Assembly: GCF_030247195.1 (NCBI RefSeq)
Contig: NC_080670.1
Span: 36,795,934 to 36,859,933, forward strand
DNA: 64,000 nucleotides
Source: Topomyia yanbarensis
Taxonomy: Eukaryota; Arthropoda; Insecta; Diptera; Culicidae
Reading direction: 5' to 3'
The position numbers were made by a program, and so were the translations under genes. How positions within the stretch are numbered: position 1 is the stretch's first letter; the number at the start of each line of letters is the position of its first letter. Shown here one piece after another: positions 33,301 to 45,123 of this stretch. Under the pieces are notes generated by a model, which saw only the letters and a program-made list of their open reading frames with translations, made no database searches and had not been told where the DNA came from.

Positions 33301-33445
33301 ACCCTCTACGACCACAACAGGGGTGGGCCCTCTGCCACACGTCCCGGTGTTGGAGAGGTCGCCTATGGCTCAATAAAGCTAGAACCTAAAATCCAACACG
33401 GGTCCTCCGCCACATTTCCCGAGTGCTGGGTAGGTCGCCTGTGGC
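33301..33445 (+). repeat. Presumed 3' UTR with duplicated segment
   Basis: A segment of about 47 bp, CCTCTGCCACACGTCCCGGTG to GGTCGCCTATGG, is repeated about 75 bp on with changes (33398-33445). AATAAA lies between them at 33373. Confidence 0.6.
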
Positions 33446-36400
33446 CAGTGGTGTAGCATAGTGTTTTGAAACGTCGGTTTCGTGCTCAAAATTAATAGCG
33501 TCTAAACCGTTTACTTTAGGACTATTGTTTGTTCTGAGAAGTTCTTGCTTTTATGGTAGGAATATATTGTTCAGTGATTAATTGACCTATAAGTGATATA
33601 CGAAATTCATTTCCTGAACTAATTAACATAGAAACTTTGTTTCTTCGGCAAAGTTGTAGAAAATATTACTATAAAAAAATGCTGAAGACATTATATACCA
33701 AACCTTAATAGTTTTTGAGTTATGGGACATGTTATATGGTAGACCTCTTAAAATTAGATTTTTCATGATAACTTTTTTAGTTATTCTCCTACATTCTTAG
33801 AATTTTTCGTCGAGATGTTTGCGGTGTCGAATTTCATATTTTTGCGGAACAAAGTAACTTCCTATCTGTTGTATTTAAAAAGAATTTGAAAACCACTGAG
33901 CTAGAGACTACTGGGTAGGAAAAGTTATGAAAAAGGGACAGGGACAGTCTGTCTTTACCAGGAGGCATGTTGGTGGACTTGAGTGATTCATAGTTAAGCT
34001 GCCTAAGCTCGACCTCCACCAGCAGAAGACAAAAGTTAGGCTCGTAAGATATTAAGCCTGTTCTAATGACCCTGCGACCTATAGTTTTCAGATCTGTATA
34101 CTTCACATCCGTGCTCTTACTTGAGTAACTATGGCTCTAAATTTACATAACTTCCCCTATCCAGTAATCTCTAGCTAATTGAATGTCGTTTAAAATGTAA
34201 AAAAGAAAATGTGACTGCATATAGTCCAAATAAAAAATGAAAAGGTAAAATGATTTGAGAGAAAACCCGGTTATAGCCCAAAAATAAAAACCCCGGAAGA
34301 TGGAATTTTTCCAGCAGAAGTGCTTCGCTTCATGTAAATAAACATTGAAAAATCATTTTTGTAGTCTGCATCTGGTTGACAAAATAAATAAATAATAAAT
34401 ATATTATGTTATAGCACGAAGACGGACGTTTCTACTTTGATTCTATGTTCTGTAATATCACACATTTTTGAGCTGCAATAATTCAAATTGAAATCCATTA
34501 GACTCATCCTTATATGTAATAAAATCATCCAACACTTTTTTCTTAATATATAATATTTAAATTGTGACCGTCTTTTATTGATGTTAATCCCATAGTGCGG
34601 TAGACGAACTGCTGTCCCGCAGCTGCTGATGGATGAGTTCCGTACAAATGGTACTAATGAAATTTCTCTTTTCAGTCATTCGAATGGCAAGTCTCTAATT
34701 GAGTGCCGAATAAGGTTTCCTAATAGACATTGCCTCCGAAAGGGACCTAGCTCCACCCTGCATACAGATGAAAATTACGATTCCAGTAGATGCAGGCAAC
34801 TGTTGAGTTGATTCGATTTACGACAGTTCACGGAATGGTTACAATTTTAGTTTTTTTTTATTTATTGCTGAATTCTGCTACATGTAATCTTATTTCCAAT
34901 TATGCTACTTACGCTTTGAATAACAGACATATGGAATACCTATTTTTCATAGCTCAGAAGGAATTTAGCTAGGGGGCGATCGCTGAGTTGAAATGATGCG
35001 ATGCACTCGATGCACTGTACTGTATAACTCGATTCGGATCAATGTTTTGTATATAATCAAGTGAGGCCAATAAGTTGAACACTGTTCCCACTGAATAGTG
35101 CGCAAGGTGGTTCCAAGATATGAACGATGAAAAAGAGGAATATTAACATATATGTACATGCAGCAGTGATGTCACTCGAAAATCCCTGAAATTATAGTTT
35201 CCGCACTGAACTGTACCATCAATGATTTGCATTGCTTCCCTCACCAGAAGCTGCATCAGTTCACCGGTCCATTAGCTGACCAACGCACACCAAACAAGCA
35301 TTTCATTAGGAAATGCCAGCGCAAAAAGTGAAAGTCCAACTGACATTCTCGAAAGCTTGAACACCCGAAAGCTTTGCCGTGGACCCCATAGTCAAGAACC
35401 TGGTCCGTAGCTGCCCGGTTTGACACTCAAGTGGTGCCGAGAAAGTGGCACTGGTGATACTGGGGCGTAAACCACCGCCTTCACCTGGGACGTTCATTAG
35501 TCTTTTAATATTCGGTCCAAGCTGAACCAGCAAACATGTGGGTCAAGCGTTTTGTCGAATGTCCGAGCTTGGATTTTTCGACGTCTGGCCGTCCCCGTTT
35601 TGTGGGGATAATTATTTTCTATGGCCTTTCATTCACGCGATTGCTGCGTCTCGGCCACCATCCAATCCATCCGGGGAAAGGTGTGGTTCATTTGATTCAC
35701 AAATTTCTCGATCCCAACGGGAGGCAGCAGCCAGCGTATAGTGTGCGGGATTGCGGGACAGCAAACCTGTTTGCCGTTTTGCATTCTCTCGTGTGGTGTT
35801 CCCTGGCCATAATTCGAACACAAATCTCTTCTTTCGAGGGTTTGCTTCTGATCGGTCGGATATCGCTCCTTATATGAAGAGTCATCAATTTCCGGATCGG
35901 TTCACTTTCATCGACATATCAACCGAGAGGTATTTACCGGAGCTATCTCGGTGCAGTGCCGCTCAGCTTGAGTGGCGAATCATTTTCGGACACCATTTCC
36001 ACTTCATGATAATAGGCGTCGGATTCCGGTGAGTATCTCAGATTATTGTTTATTGGTCACGTAGTCAGTCCTAAGCGATTTCTTGTTTTGTAAGAAGGGA
36101 CGAGTGTTGAATAAATTTGACAACGAACCGAACGAGAGGTGAGATGCTTCGGCCTAAAAGAAATCACATTCCATGCTACTGAAAGCCGCTTACATGAACA
36201 ATCAATTCTTCAAAAATAAATCGTATCCAGCAGGCAATCGACCATAATAAGCCATTAATATTCTACCGGCCACAAGTGCCGGACAATCCCTCGAGCAAAG
36301 TCATACGAATAAAACGGACAATCGGTCATCCATCGAAAGGGAGAGTCCCGAGTGGCTACGGACTGGCGGGGAAATTCGTGAGGCAATGTTTTCAAAATAG

Positions 36401-37078
36401 AAATAAAATAAAAACACCAACTCGGATTTGTGGAATAGCGGTGGCACCGGGAGAGGTTTCCTCCCCTCTGTCCAGTACCAGTTATATGACGAAAGTTGTA
36501 CAATGAAAAGAAAGTTTGCGCCAGTTTCACCTTCATCATTTGGGCATGATTTTGAAGCTCCCCCAGTTCGAACAAGACAATCAACAAATTGCGTGGCGAG
36601 GTTGCGCCAAAGGCCTGCCTGGTGAACTCCACGGCACGGTAGCTAAAGCGATGGACACGGGGTGTGAAATGTTTCACTAAGCTCATGTTTTGCACTCCGC
36701 TTTTCGCCACGGATGTCGCAAATCACCGATAGAATATTGATTAATTTAAGGAAGACGGATTTCTTTTTTTTGATGGAGTGAAAATCGAAAGTTTCACTTA
36801 TGATTCAATTGAGAGTTTATCTCTTGATGGGAGGCCTTTTTGGGAAATTTTGCTTTTTGGAAATATCTGGGTTACTTCCACATTCATCCGTTTGACTTCA
36901 AGCAAGACTTTCCATTTTCACAACGTTTCATTTACTTGATTGGTCCAAATAACTGACACAGTTTTATTTTTGAAGGTAGAATTTTTCTAGTTAATAAGAC
37001 TACCATTTGATTGATAGCATTTGAAAGTGGAACTTATTGAATATAATCAAACAAATGGTCACATTTGGGAATCAACTA
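33446..37078. other. 3.6-kb spacer, no recognised gene
   Basis: 33620-33680 contains TTTCTTCGGCAAAGTTGTAG, a word that I associate with dispersed mosquito repeats. 35280-36030 and 36240-36720 are less AT-rich with several overlapping frames in all registers, none with a known motif. No terminal repeats found. Confidence 0.35.
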
Positions 37079-37468
37079 GGAATCAACCAATTTTGGACCC
37101 CTAGAGGAAGTGAAATTACGTTAACGTCAATAATATTTGCCTGCCTATGATTTTTTTATGCAATACATGCACTCCAAAATTACTATTCTTGAAAGAAAAC
37201 TGTCAATGGTTGTTTTATACATTGACATAAACTCGAAAATGACATTTCTTTTCAGCATGAAACGTTTTCGGTGATATTTTTAAAACTGTGGATTCTGTTT
37301 AATTTTAAACAATTTGAGATGAACTAATTATATTGAAACTCAGTAGACAACCCAAGGAATGTAATTGCTGTATCAAACCAAACACATGCAGAGAAACCTG
37401 ACAGTGCAGGAGGCAAATATATTTTCATGGTTCAAAATATGTAGGGGTCCAAATTAGGTTGTTCACCC
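37079..37468. mobile_element. TA-flanked MITE, short relative of 5836-7954
   Basis: 390 bp with TA at 37077-37078 and 37469-37470. Left GGAATCAACC then TTGGACCCCTAGAGG; right TAGGGGTCCAAATTAGG. It aligns to 5836-6027 and 7741-7954, with the 1.7-kb block of that copy absent at a single CATGA (37256-37260). Confidence 0.85.
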
Positions 37469-38107
37469 TATATGTCTTTTAGAAGGACAGTTTTTTATTG
37501 CAGTTACTTTTTCCGGGCAAGCATTCTTGAAAATGTTTTAAGTTAACAATATGGTCCACTCCTCTCCCGAAAAAAAAGGCGGACGAACATGGTCAGGCGA
37601 TTTAAACAGTTTGACGTTTGACTCAACTCGCCTGGGCTAATTGCCCCTAGGAACAAATGCAATTTGCGAATGCGATTTAAAGGCAATTTCAACACTTAGA
37701 CGAATTTTCTAGTGCCTGAAATGAACTTAGTTATTTTTGCGTTTTTCAAACATGGCGGTTCATGTTTGGTTTAAACTTAAAATTGTTTTTTTTAAACAAT
37801 TGCCGTGTTCTCGCTTGTATTTTGTTTTTGTCTAGTGCACGTCATTTAGCCAACGAATGTGGGAAATTGTGGAATCGTTTGTAAGTATAGTGTAACAAGA
37901 TCTCTGACCTAAAGTCATAATGATTGTCAGATTGTGGTAAGTATTGTTGTGCAATACCAATTTCACCATTGATTCTTCCTATGGTTTGGTGGTTATTACC
38001 TAGTGTACTGATAAGTTTATGTGAGTAGATAATGAATCCGAAAATAAGTAATATTTGTAATTTTCATATTAGGCAATTAAGGGCGATTAAATGACGCGTT
38101 CTCTGGG
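37469..38107. other. Spacer, possibly the other half of the adjoining CCCAGTC element
   Basis: Words such as CGCCTGGGCTAATTGCCCC (from 37628) resemble the GGGCGATTT/AATTGCCC composition of the repeat at 38108-38292, so this may belong to one element of about 690 bp. Confidence 0.3.
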
Positions 38108-38292
38108 CGATTTGGGGCGATTTAAGGGCGGGTAGGACGGCAAAAAATGACAGCGGCAAATCGCTCAAATGTTGCATTTAAAATAACTCCCCAATTACCA
38201 GCAATTTGCTGGCAAATTGAAGGACAATTAACGCATCCGAGTTGGCAAATAGCCCCCCCCCTTAGCCAGCAACTTGCCCTTTTTGACTGGGA
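38108..38292 (-). repeat. Dispersed repeat with CCCAGTCAAAAAGGGC terminus, copy 1
   Basis: Reverse complement of 52289-52473 at about 85-90% identity; both end TCCCAGTCAAAAAGGGCAAG. Rich in AATTTGCCAGCAAATTGC-type palindromes. Terminus CCCAGTCAAA is shared with the fold-back family at 8398, 48632 and 59537, hinting at a common transposase. Confidence 0.7.
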
Positions 38293-39002
38293 TAGATCCA
38301 CGGTGTAATAGTACAAGGTGGAAACATTAGGAAAAAACCCTCATGACGTCATTCTCAAGATTGTTTTGTAGAAATAAAGGAAATAATAATGCAAAGTACA
38401 CACATTTGACCTAGAGACTTGTAGAGTGCGGTATCTGATTGTTCCAGCTCCAGAAATGCCCCGTCATCTTAATCATTCTTCCGGATAAATGCTGTAAATA
38501 GGTAATTTAAAGTAGAAAACCATTTATCATAGTAAACCATTTACCATAGATAACCAAACTGGATTAACATTTTTGAAGTACAGAGAAGTAGATGGTAAAA
38601 TTTTGTTGCAATTCTTCTCTCAGCAAAAATAGTGTTATTTGCTCTCTGAATTTCCGGGATTCAGGTTTTCTCAATCCACAAAATAAATCCCAAGGGTAAG
38701 CCTTAATTCATATTGATTTCACGAATTTGAAACACTCTGCACCCGAATGTGCAACCAATGATGTTCATCTTATGGAAAACGAGAATAGCATCTGCTTCGA
38801 AGACGAATTTAACGTTGCATATGAAATGGAAGTGAATGAAAGTCTGATGGATCATGCGGTTCCAGGTATTTGAAAGAAATCTCCTTGCAACCATCAACTC
38901 AAATAGAACCGTCTAACATGACCACGATTATTATTGAAAAAATTTCTCCTGTTTTCCTCCCAATTTGCCGTGTAAACGATTTGTTTTCCTCCCAATTCAA
39001 AC

Positions 39003-39122
39003 GTCAATTTCTTCACTGGGTGAAAATCGGTTTTCGCTGAAAACCAGTTTTCGGGTTGCTGGTTACCAATTAGCCGAAAACCGGTTTTCAACGAAAACCG
39101 GTTTTCATCCGAGTAAAGAAAT
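39003..39122. mobile_element. Fold-back MITE with GAAAACC/GGTTTTC repeats
   Basis: Left arm about 39003-39052 and right arm about 39073-39122 are imperfect reverse complements, from CAATTTCTT outward to GTTTTCGG inward. GGTTTTC and GAAAACC also recur inside each arm, so several hairpin registers are possible. Confidence 0.7.
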
Positions 39123-39521
39123 TGGCCGTATTTGTTTTGACAGCTCGCAGTTTTCAGTAGCAGTTTGGCGGGAAGTGCGCTATAATAACAATTCCAAGCA
39201 GTTTTAAAAATCTGTGCAGCACATTGAAAATCTGTGTAATACAGAATCTGTGCACCTGGCATCCCTGTAATCGATTTCATTTTGACAGAGTATTTCACAG
39301 TACACGCTAAACGCAGGTAAGCTAAAAATGATTGATTAGAATGCTTTTTCGTCGCGGGATGGCGTATGTTTTGTGTCTTCTATGATTCAGATGAGATTTG
39401 CAAGAGTGGACTATATAGAGGGAGCGTTGTTAAAGCGACCGAATTATTAACAGAAGAAAAATTAAATAATGGGAGTCACTCATTGTAGATGTCTTATTGA
39501 AAAAAGCCTTAAGATTTGTGG
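39123..39521. other. Spacer containing a solo hAT-like terminus
   Basis: 39190-39271 has AAATCTGTGCA repeats ending GGCATCCCTG, similar to one end of the element at 22422. Nothing else assigned. Confidence 0.35.
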
Positions 39522-39529
39522 CTACCAAC

Positions 39530-40534
39530 TAGGGTTCGCAGTACCGACCCTTTTTGGCGAGAACCGGTATTACGGTACTGAAGCCCTCAGTACCGGTAGT
39601 ACCGGTAAAGTACCGGTACTCGAATATTTTTTTTAAAAATTTCGAAAAAAGCTTCAAACTGAAATTGAATGCTCAAACTGGTAATCTTATTCTCAGATGA
39701 TTGATTTGTGCTGATCAAAAAACATGTTTATTGTTTTTAATTGCTTCGGAATGGCAAGACTTATTTCACAGAAGATATTTTTCATATATATTTCTTTTAT
39801 TTCGAAATCTAGGCCATTTTGAAATCAATAACTGCTAAGTGGTGCGACTTTCGTCGATTTGAACAGATGGTAAATGTATGAAACCCTATTAACAACAGTA
39901 AATCAAAGCGAGAATGGTAGTAAATCCGAGCAGGTTAATCGCACTTCCTCTCTTGCTTTTCTGAAAATTGGTTTCGACCTTTATGTCGTTTGCCTACTAT
40001 TCTCTAATGCATATCAAGGCTCCTTGCTTTCCTGTAAACCATGGAGGCTGAATTTTCCGATCACCAATAATTACAAATCGCCCCATTTGAAGCAGTTCAC
40101 CAAGTCTAGAACTGTAAGCTACTAAATCGCTGTTCGTTCTTTTATAGATAAAGGTTTAAGAGCAAACCAAATACAGACATGACTTAGACCATAGTCTTAT
40201 TACGCGCCATCCAGTGAGTAATGGAAACCAATCAGAATGTCGCTAATAAAACTTTAACTTCTAGAACTACTATTATGATGGCCCCACCTCATTTCCACAC
40301 AAAGGTGTTATCTCAACGATTTCTCTAGAAGGCAAATTAATATAATTAAACGTTATCTTGCAGACCGATATTTTGAAACAGATCCTCCTGCAGAGTTAAC
40401 ATATTTGTCATAAAAAATTGTGTAGTACCGAAAATACCGGTACTGGCCTTTGGTTAGTACCGGTATTACGGTACCAAAAATGGGTCGGTATTCCCGGGAT
40501 TTTCGGTACTGGTATTACCGGTACCACAACCCTA
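39530..40534. mobile_element. Non-autonomous hAT-like element with GTACCGGTA-rich ends
   Basis: 1005 bp with an exact 8-bp target duplication CTACCAAC at 39522-39529 and 40535-40542. Termini TAGGGTTCGCAGTACCG and CGGTACCACAACCCTA. TACCGGTA-like words recur within about 110 bp of both ends (39550-39620 and 40425-40525), probable transposase-binding repeats. Interior frames such as 39874-40125 have no recognisable transposase motif. Confidence 0.88.
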
Positions 40535-40542
40535 CTACCAAC

Positions 40543-41780
40543 GTTAGCGAATCGTGTGATCTACCATACCTATTTATACCACATTGAAACCAGCGTGGGT
40601 TGCACCCAAGATGGGAGAAAGGTGGGAACATTTGACACTTTTGAGTGTATTAGTTTAGTACTTGCAAAATTAAGCATGGCGACCGGGGCCCTTGAAGTGA
40701 ACGAACGAGCATCCTGATTCTTTGGCGCACGATGAAAAGTGAGAAAAATCCGAGCTTCACCTCGGATCTGCCTATTAGAACACTTAGGGACTCTTTTTAC
40801 TTCGAAAAAACCTATTAAATTAACTATGACCGAACCGAAAGAAAACTTATGGCAACAGAAAGGCCCACTACGTCATTTGTTTGTGCTTTTCTTCTTCATA
40901 TCCTCTTGTTTTTTCGGCTTCATCAAAGAAAAATGACAACCGCACTCACACACAGAAAAAAATGTGCACACCTGTAACCGTCTTGGGTTGCACCCAGTTA
41001 ACTGACGTCCCTATCTTTACATTCAAAGATTGACAATAGGCAACATCGTTTTTCCAAAGAGAATAGGAAAAGAGACGAATAGTGTGAAGCCAAAAATACC
41101 TTATTGAGCAGACCAATCGTGCAATGTAAATAAACATTACTCATACCTGAGTTGGAGGAGATAAGTATTGTAAATCTATCAAAAAAAAATTTGAATTTTC
41201 GTCAGAATTTAGTGCAATCGTGATTGTAAGGTGCATTCTAGAGTCTATGTATGAGTAAAAACAAGTTTTAGAATTATTTCATCTCTTTGTTTCGAAATGC
41301 ACATCGTTTGATAAACAAATTCAACGATCGACAAAAGGTTTGTTTTCAAAATATAATAGGAGTCATTTAAAGTGCTGCCTTTGGAAACGGTTGCCAAATT
41401 CTAGTGTTGAAATCATCGTAAAGGGAGTGTTGCCGTTTTGACTGATTTTCACTCTGCGTCTCTTTCACTATTCTCTTTGCGTTTTTCCACCGATGATTGG
41501 GGGTCTGTTTGACAACGTCAAAATCTCTTGAAATGTCATCAACAAACAGCAGTAGCAGTAAACAATAGAAAACAAACCACACTAATCTCTAATTTGATGC
41601 AAACTAAAGTGCTCCTCGTTTGTATTTAGACAAATTTCGTTAATTTTGTTACAAACAAAGTTTTTTATGTTGACTACGCCAATATGACGTCATGTTATCC
41701 TCTTGGTTGCACCAATAAATTCGCAGACACGGGACACGCTGGATGTCTGGTAGAGCAGGATAGCGTGTCTTAAACTCTAT
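40543..41780. other. Spacer, nothing firmly recognised
   Basis: GGGTTGCACCCAAGATG at 40595-40611 and TCTTGGGTTGCACCCA at 40981-40996 form a weak inverted pair, possibly another small element. Other frames are short. Confidence 0.35.
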
Positions 41781-42068
41781 GGGATCATCCATAAATGACG
41801 TAGCATTTTCTGAGTAATTTTCAACACCCCCCTTCCCCATCGTAGCATTTCGTCACAAACTTCTAAATACCCCCCTAGTATCTTGACGGTAACTCTTCCC
41901 CCTGTTCCTGTAAATTTTTTTAAAAAAAATTAAAAACGATGTTAGTTATTCCCCTTTAAAAAAGCTACGTAGCCTGACATGACCCCCTACCCCCAGTCGT
42001 CACACATCATCACAAAATGCAAAACTTCCCCTCCCCCATATAATGCTACGGCATTTATGGATGATCCC
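41781..42068. mobile_element. MITE with GGGATCATCCATAAATGACG termini
   Basis: 288 bp. Left GGGATCATCCATAAATGACG and right GCATTTATGGATGATCCC, inverted; TAT borders both ends (41778-41780 and 42069-42071), a 3-bp duplication. Interior C-rich on this strand (CCCCCTTCCCC-like runs) with GCTACG/CGTAGC words. Confidence 0.85.
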
Positions 42069-42312
42069 TATAGACTTTTCTACGGCTCATAGAGTTCGAT
42101 GCAAATCATTTCACGCACAATACTCGAGGGTTTGTTTTCCTCCAGCTATCACATGTGGAACTGTCAGCCAGTTTAAACATTTGAAATTGCTTGCCGGAAG
42201 TATTTATAATAGTGTTGAAATGCACTATGTCGCTGTGAAACTTATTCCGGAGATGTACAATACCGGTTGGTCAGGTTCCATAATGAAAATAATCCGACCC
42301 AAAAACTATTTT

Positions 42313-42357
42313 CGATTTATTTTCCTCCACGTATGATAGGTGGAGGAAAATAAATCG
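42313..42357. repeat. Perfect 18-bp hairpin
   Basis: CGATTTATTTTCCTCCAC (42313-42330), 9-nt loop, and its exact reverse complement (42340-42357). May be the core of a decayed fold-back element. Confidence 0.85.
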
Positions 42358-42625
42358 TTAAACACACTAATACAGTTACAAATTGTAAAGTACTCTATAC
42401 TCTATACATATATGTACAAGAACTCAATTAAGATTTCTGACAGCTCATTTAGAACCACAGATGCAAATTCAAGTCAAAGGAAATTAGTTTGTTTTCATCA
42501 CGAAATACCTAAACTCAATCGATTTTTGCAGTGCAAAATATTTTGTTTTTATCACAACAAAATTCAGCGCCTTTTCTTTTTCAACGGTAATAGAAAGGTC
42601 AATAGATATTCGAACACATCACAGG

Positions 42626-42684
42626 AGGCGTTAGTAATGTCATTACTGAGCAGTAACGCCACTTTTAATGAACGTGTTAGGTGA
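42626..42684 (-). repeat. Partial copy of the 49475-49626 MITE family
   Basis: Carries GTTAGTAATGTCATTACTG and CACTTTTAATGAACGTGT, reverse complement of the right half of 49475-49626. Left half missing. Confidence 0.6.
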
Positions 42685-43356
42685 GCAATGACAAAATTCC
42701 CATAAAATTCTAGTATGTGTGTGTGTTAACCATCCTATCTCCCACTGGCCGGCAGCGGTTTACAGAAAAAAGATACTTCCATGTATTTACATACATACAT
42801 GCAAATAACTTAATTCCAGAATTTAGGTAGGTGCTAGCTCAATTGATTTTCCGATTACCCATTTCGTATACAGGGCAAACCGTATTCCGAAGTAATCGTT
42901 CCATCAAACAGCCCCGCCTTAATGTAATGTTTGTATCAAATGGATTGTAACATTGCAATAAGGCTTTCGATTTCTTACAGGAGGTATGAAATCGACACGT
43001 ATCTAGTGTATTTATTTGATTTTTATATATTTAAATTAGAATATGTTTGTAGAAAAATATACCAGTTTTACTATTTATTTTTCTTAATTCCTACTTACGC
43101 GAGTGATTCATACTTCCGCATACTGAATTTCCTGCTAAAGCTTAGTATGCACCTCTTGCGAAATGAGCTTGCGAAAAAATTCTCCTTATTCCGCATGGAA
43201 TTTTGACATTTGTTCACGAAAACTTGACAACCTAGTTTTAATGCGTTTGCCATCAGATGTCGCTTCTGACTGTTGAAAAGAGATCAGCTGTTATTTGTTT
43301 ATATTTTTGCTGAAAATAAATTTATTGATCGTTTCCAAAAAGCAAAATATATTTTC
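42685..43356. other. Spacer with a short dispersed word
   Basis: 43138-43165 (AAGCTTAGTATGCACCTC, then TTGCGAAATG) recurs in reverse complement at 48888-48917. A plus-strand frame (42931-43206) has no known motif. Confidence 0.35.
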
Positions 43357-43368
43357 ATAATGTAATGT

Positions 43369-43645
43369 GACGGCGCCGATGGTTGGGTGGTAAGCGTAAC
43401 CGCCACCCACTTCAGTTGGTCTGGGTTCAATCCCAGTCGAGGTCGTTGAGATTTTCAGAGGTGAGAAAAATTTGAGGTCACGCCTTCCTTCGGAAGGGAA
43501 GTAAAGCCGTTGGTCTCCGGTCCATGAGTTGATGGGTCGATATCCAATCCAGATAGTGGGAGTGTGTCACCTCTCTGGCGTCGGTGTTTGGCCTCGTAGC
43601 GGAAATAGGCCGACGGAAGATAAACAGAATTGGAAGAAGAAGAAG
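43369..43645 (+). mobile_element. tRNA-derived SINE
   Basis: 277 bp with an exact 12-bp target duplication ATAATGTAATGT at 43357-43368 and 43646-43657. The tRNA-like head (GGCGCCGATGGTTGGGTGG onward) has an A-box-like TGGTAAGCGTAACC and a B box GGTTCAATCCC (43424-43434). The body is unrelated to tRNA and the 3' end is a GAA repeat (GGAAGAAGAAGAAG). Long duplication and simple 3' tail indicate retroposition by a partner LINE. Confidence 0.92.
43386..43434 (+). promoter_or_regulatory. Internal Pol III promoter of the SINE (A and B boxes)
   Basis: A-box-like TGGTAAGCGTAACC near 43388-43401 and B box GGTTCAATCCC at 43424-43434, spaced as in tRNA-derived SINEs. Confidence 0.75.
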
Positions 43646-43657
43646 ATAATGTAATGT

Positions 43658-44148
43658 TTTTTACTCTAATTTTTTGAGCCGAGGTGGAAATTATACAACT
43701 AGTCAATTTGTGTAGACCCTAGAAGTCCAGTGAAAAGTGACTACCTCTCAGTATGAAGTGCAAGTATGGTTACCCATAGCGTTTCCATTCCACTCCTAAC
43801 GGGTATTTTCCAGATGATAGGGTAGGTGCAGATTTCTATGGAAAAACAGCTTCCGCCAATGTTTATGTGGTACAGCGGTCCGAATACGGAAGCACTTATA
43901 CCAGTGAGAAGGTTGTTGAGTAGCACAATTTAAACTTCTACAAGAAAGTCTCGTTAGGTGGTTGTAGTTGTTGGTTACAACCAAGTCATCTTCAACTTAA
44001 CAAGACTGTATTCAATTCTGCGGAGCACCGAAGGGATCGATCACAATAAATAAAAGGTCAAGGTTCAATTCAACCAAAAGCAGCTACGTTTAGCGTCAAT
44101 GCTTACTAGCAGCTAATATTAAAAAAGCATGCAGAGCCCAGAACAACC
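43658..44148. other. Spacer, nothing recognised
   Basis: Short frames only. Confidence 0.3.
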
Positions 44149-44396
44149 CTAAGGTATGAGAAAAGATTTACCGATTTTGTTGCATGATAAAATGTATCTA
44201 ACAAGATTTGAAGCTGCATGAATACTAAGCAAATTTTCAAATTTCAGATCACCTACAAAATCGATACCCGTGCGCCTTGTTTTTTTGTAAGTGTATTTCT
44301 TCAAGCTGACGCTACCGCCGACATCAACTAAGCCACTGTAATCACACTCTACAAAGTCATCCACGCACTCGTCAAGATTAACCTGAACATATATTG
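44149..44396 (-). other. Unassigned minus-strand ORF, weak exon candidate
   Basis: The frame is open from upstream of the Met at 44364 and reads VNLDECVDDFVECDYSGLVD then SVSLKKYTYKKTRRTGIDFV. Its composition is more protein-like than most short frames here, and a possible splice acceptor (TATGTTCAG on the minus strand, near 44384) precedes it. A possible donor GTAGGT lies near 44260. I do not recognise the protein; it could be chance or a decayed element. Confidence 0.2.
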
Positions 44397-44922
44397 CGAA
44401 CTTTGGTAACCTTTAGCTATAAACAAGTTCTTTCAATACCGACTGTCAGTATTAGTCTGCACTACTTTCTATTTATTTTAGGTCTTTCAATTCTAGTATT
44501 AATTTATGATTCTTGCTACCAAAACTATTTGGAAAAATGAGTATAAGGCTTGCCCACTCCTTTGTATTGGTCATACTTTTGCAATAACAGGAATAAAATT
44601 AATAATAAATGCGTCATAAGATCCGACAAATTTGTCTAAGTCCGTCAGTTCGAGTTTATTCTTGTTACAGTATCTGAAATACTGCGTCATAACGTCCGGA
44701 ATCTCATGACGCACACTGACATCGCGAAGACCATGTGCGTTCGTACGTTCGGAATGAGAGAAATTGTGAGTGTATATGAGAAAATATGTAATTGATTGTG
44801 TTAGTGAGTGCTAGCATGAATCTAATCCAGGATGTAGCAACAAAAAGGAAAATAACATGTCGAATAAAGAAAAAACGATGCAAAAAGATTAAGTAGAAGC
44901 GTATCAATTGACCGATACCGTT

Positions 44923-45123
44923 CACTGAAAAACAAAAATATGCAGAGTTAGCATACTTTCTATTCCCGTCTCTTTTATACTAATGTGATTTTTATGCATA
45001 TTCTAGCATAAACTTGTAATAAGCATTCAATTAGTAGATAGACCGAATATATGCAATGCATAAAATATACAGCAGAAGAAACGAAAAGCAGATATAAAAG
45101 TATGTATAATGTATAAATAAACG
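44923..45123. mobile_element. Fold-back MITE with TTAGCATACTTTC arms, copy 1
   Basis: Left part CACTGAAAAACAAAAATATG then TTAGCATACTTTCTATTC; right part GTATGTATAATGTAT inverted. Reverse complement of the unit at 51364-51580. Confidence 0.6.

Noticed and set aside
35280..36720. Cluster of overlapping frames suggesting a host gene
   Set aside because: Frames overlap in all registers without recognisable motifs or splice structure; likely due to lower AT content.
43369..43450. A functional tRNA gene
   Set aside because: Pol III boxes are present, but the sequence continues into a non-tRNA body with a GAA tail and a 12-bp duplication, so it is a SINE.
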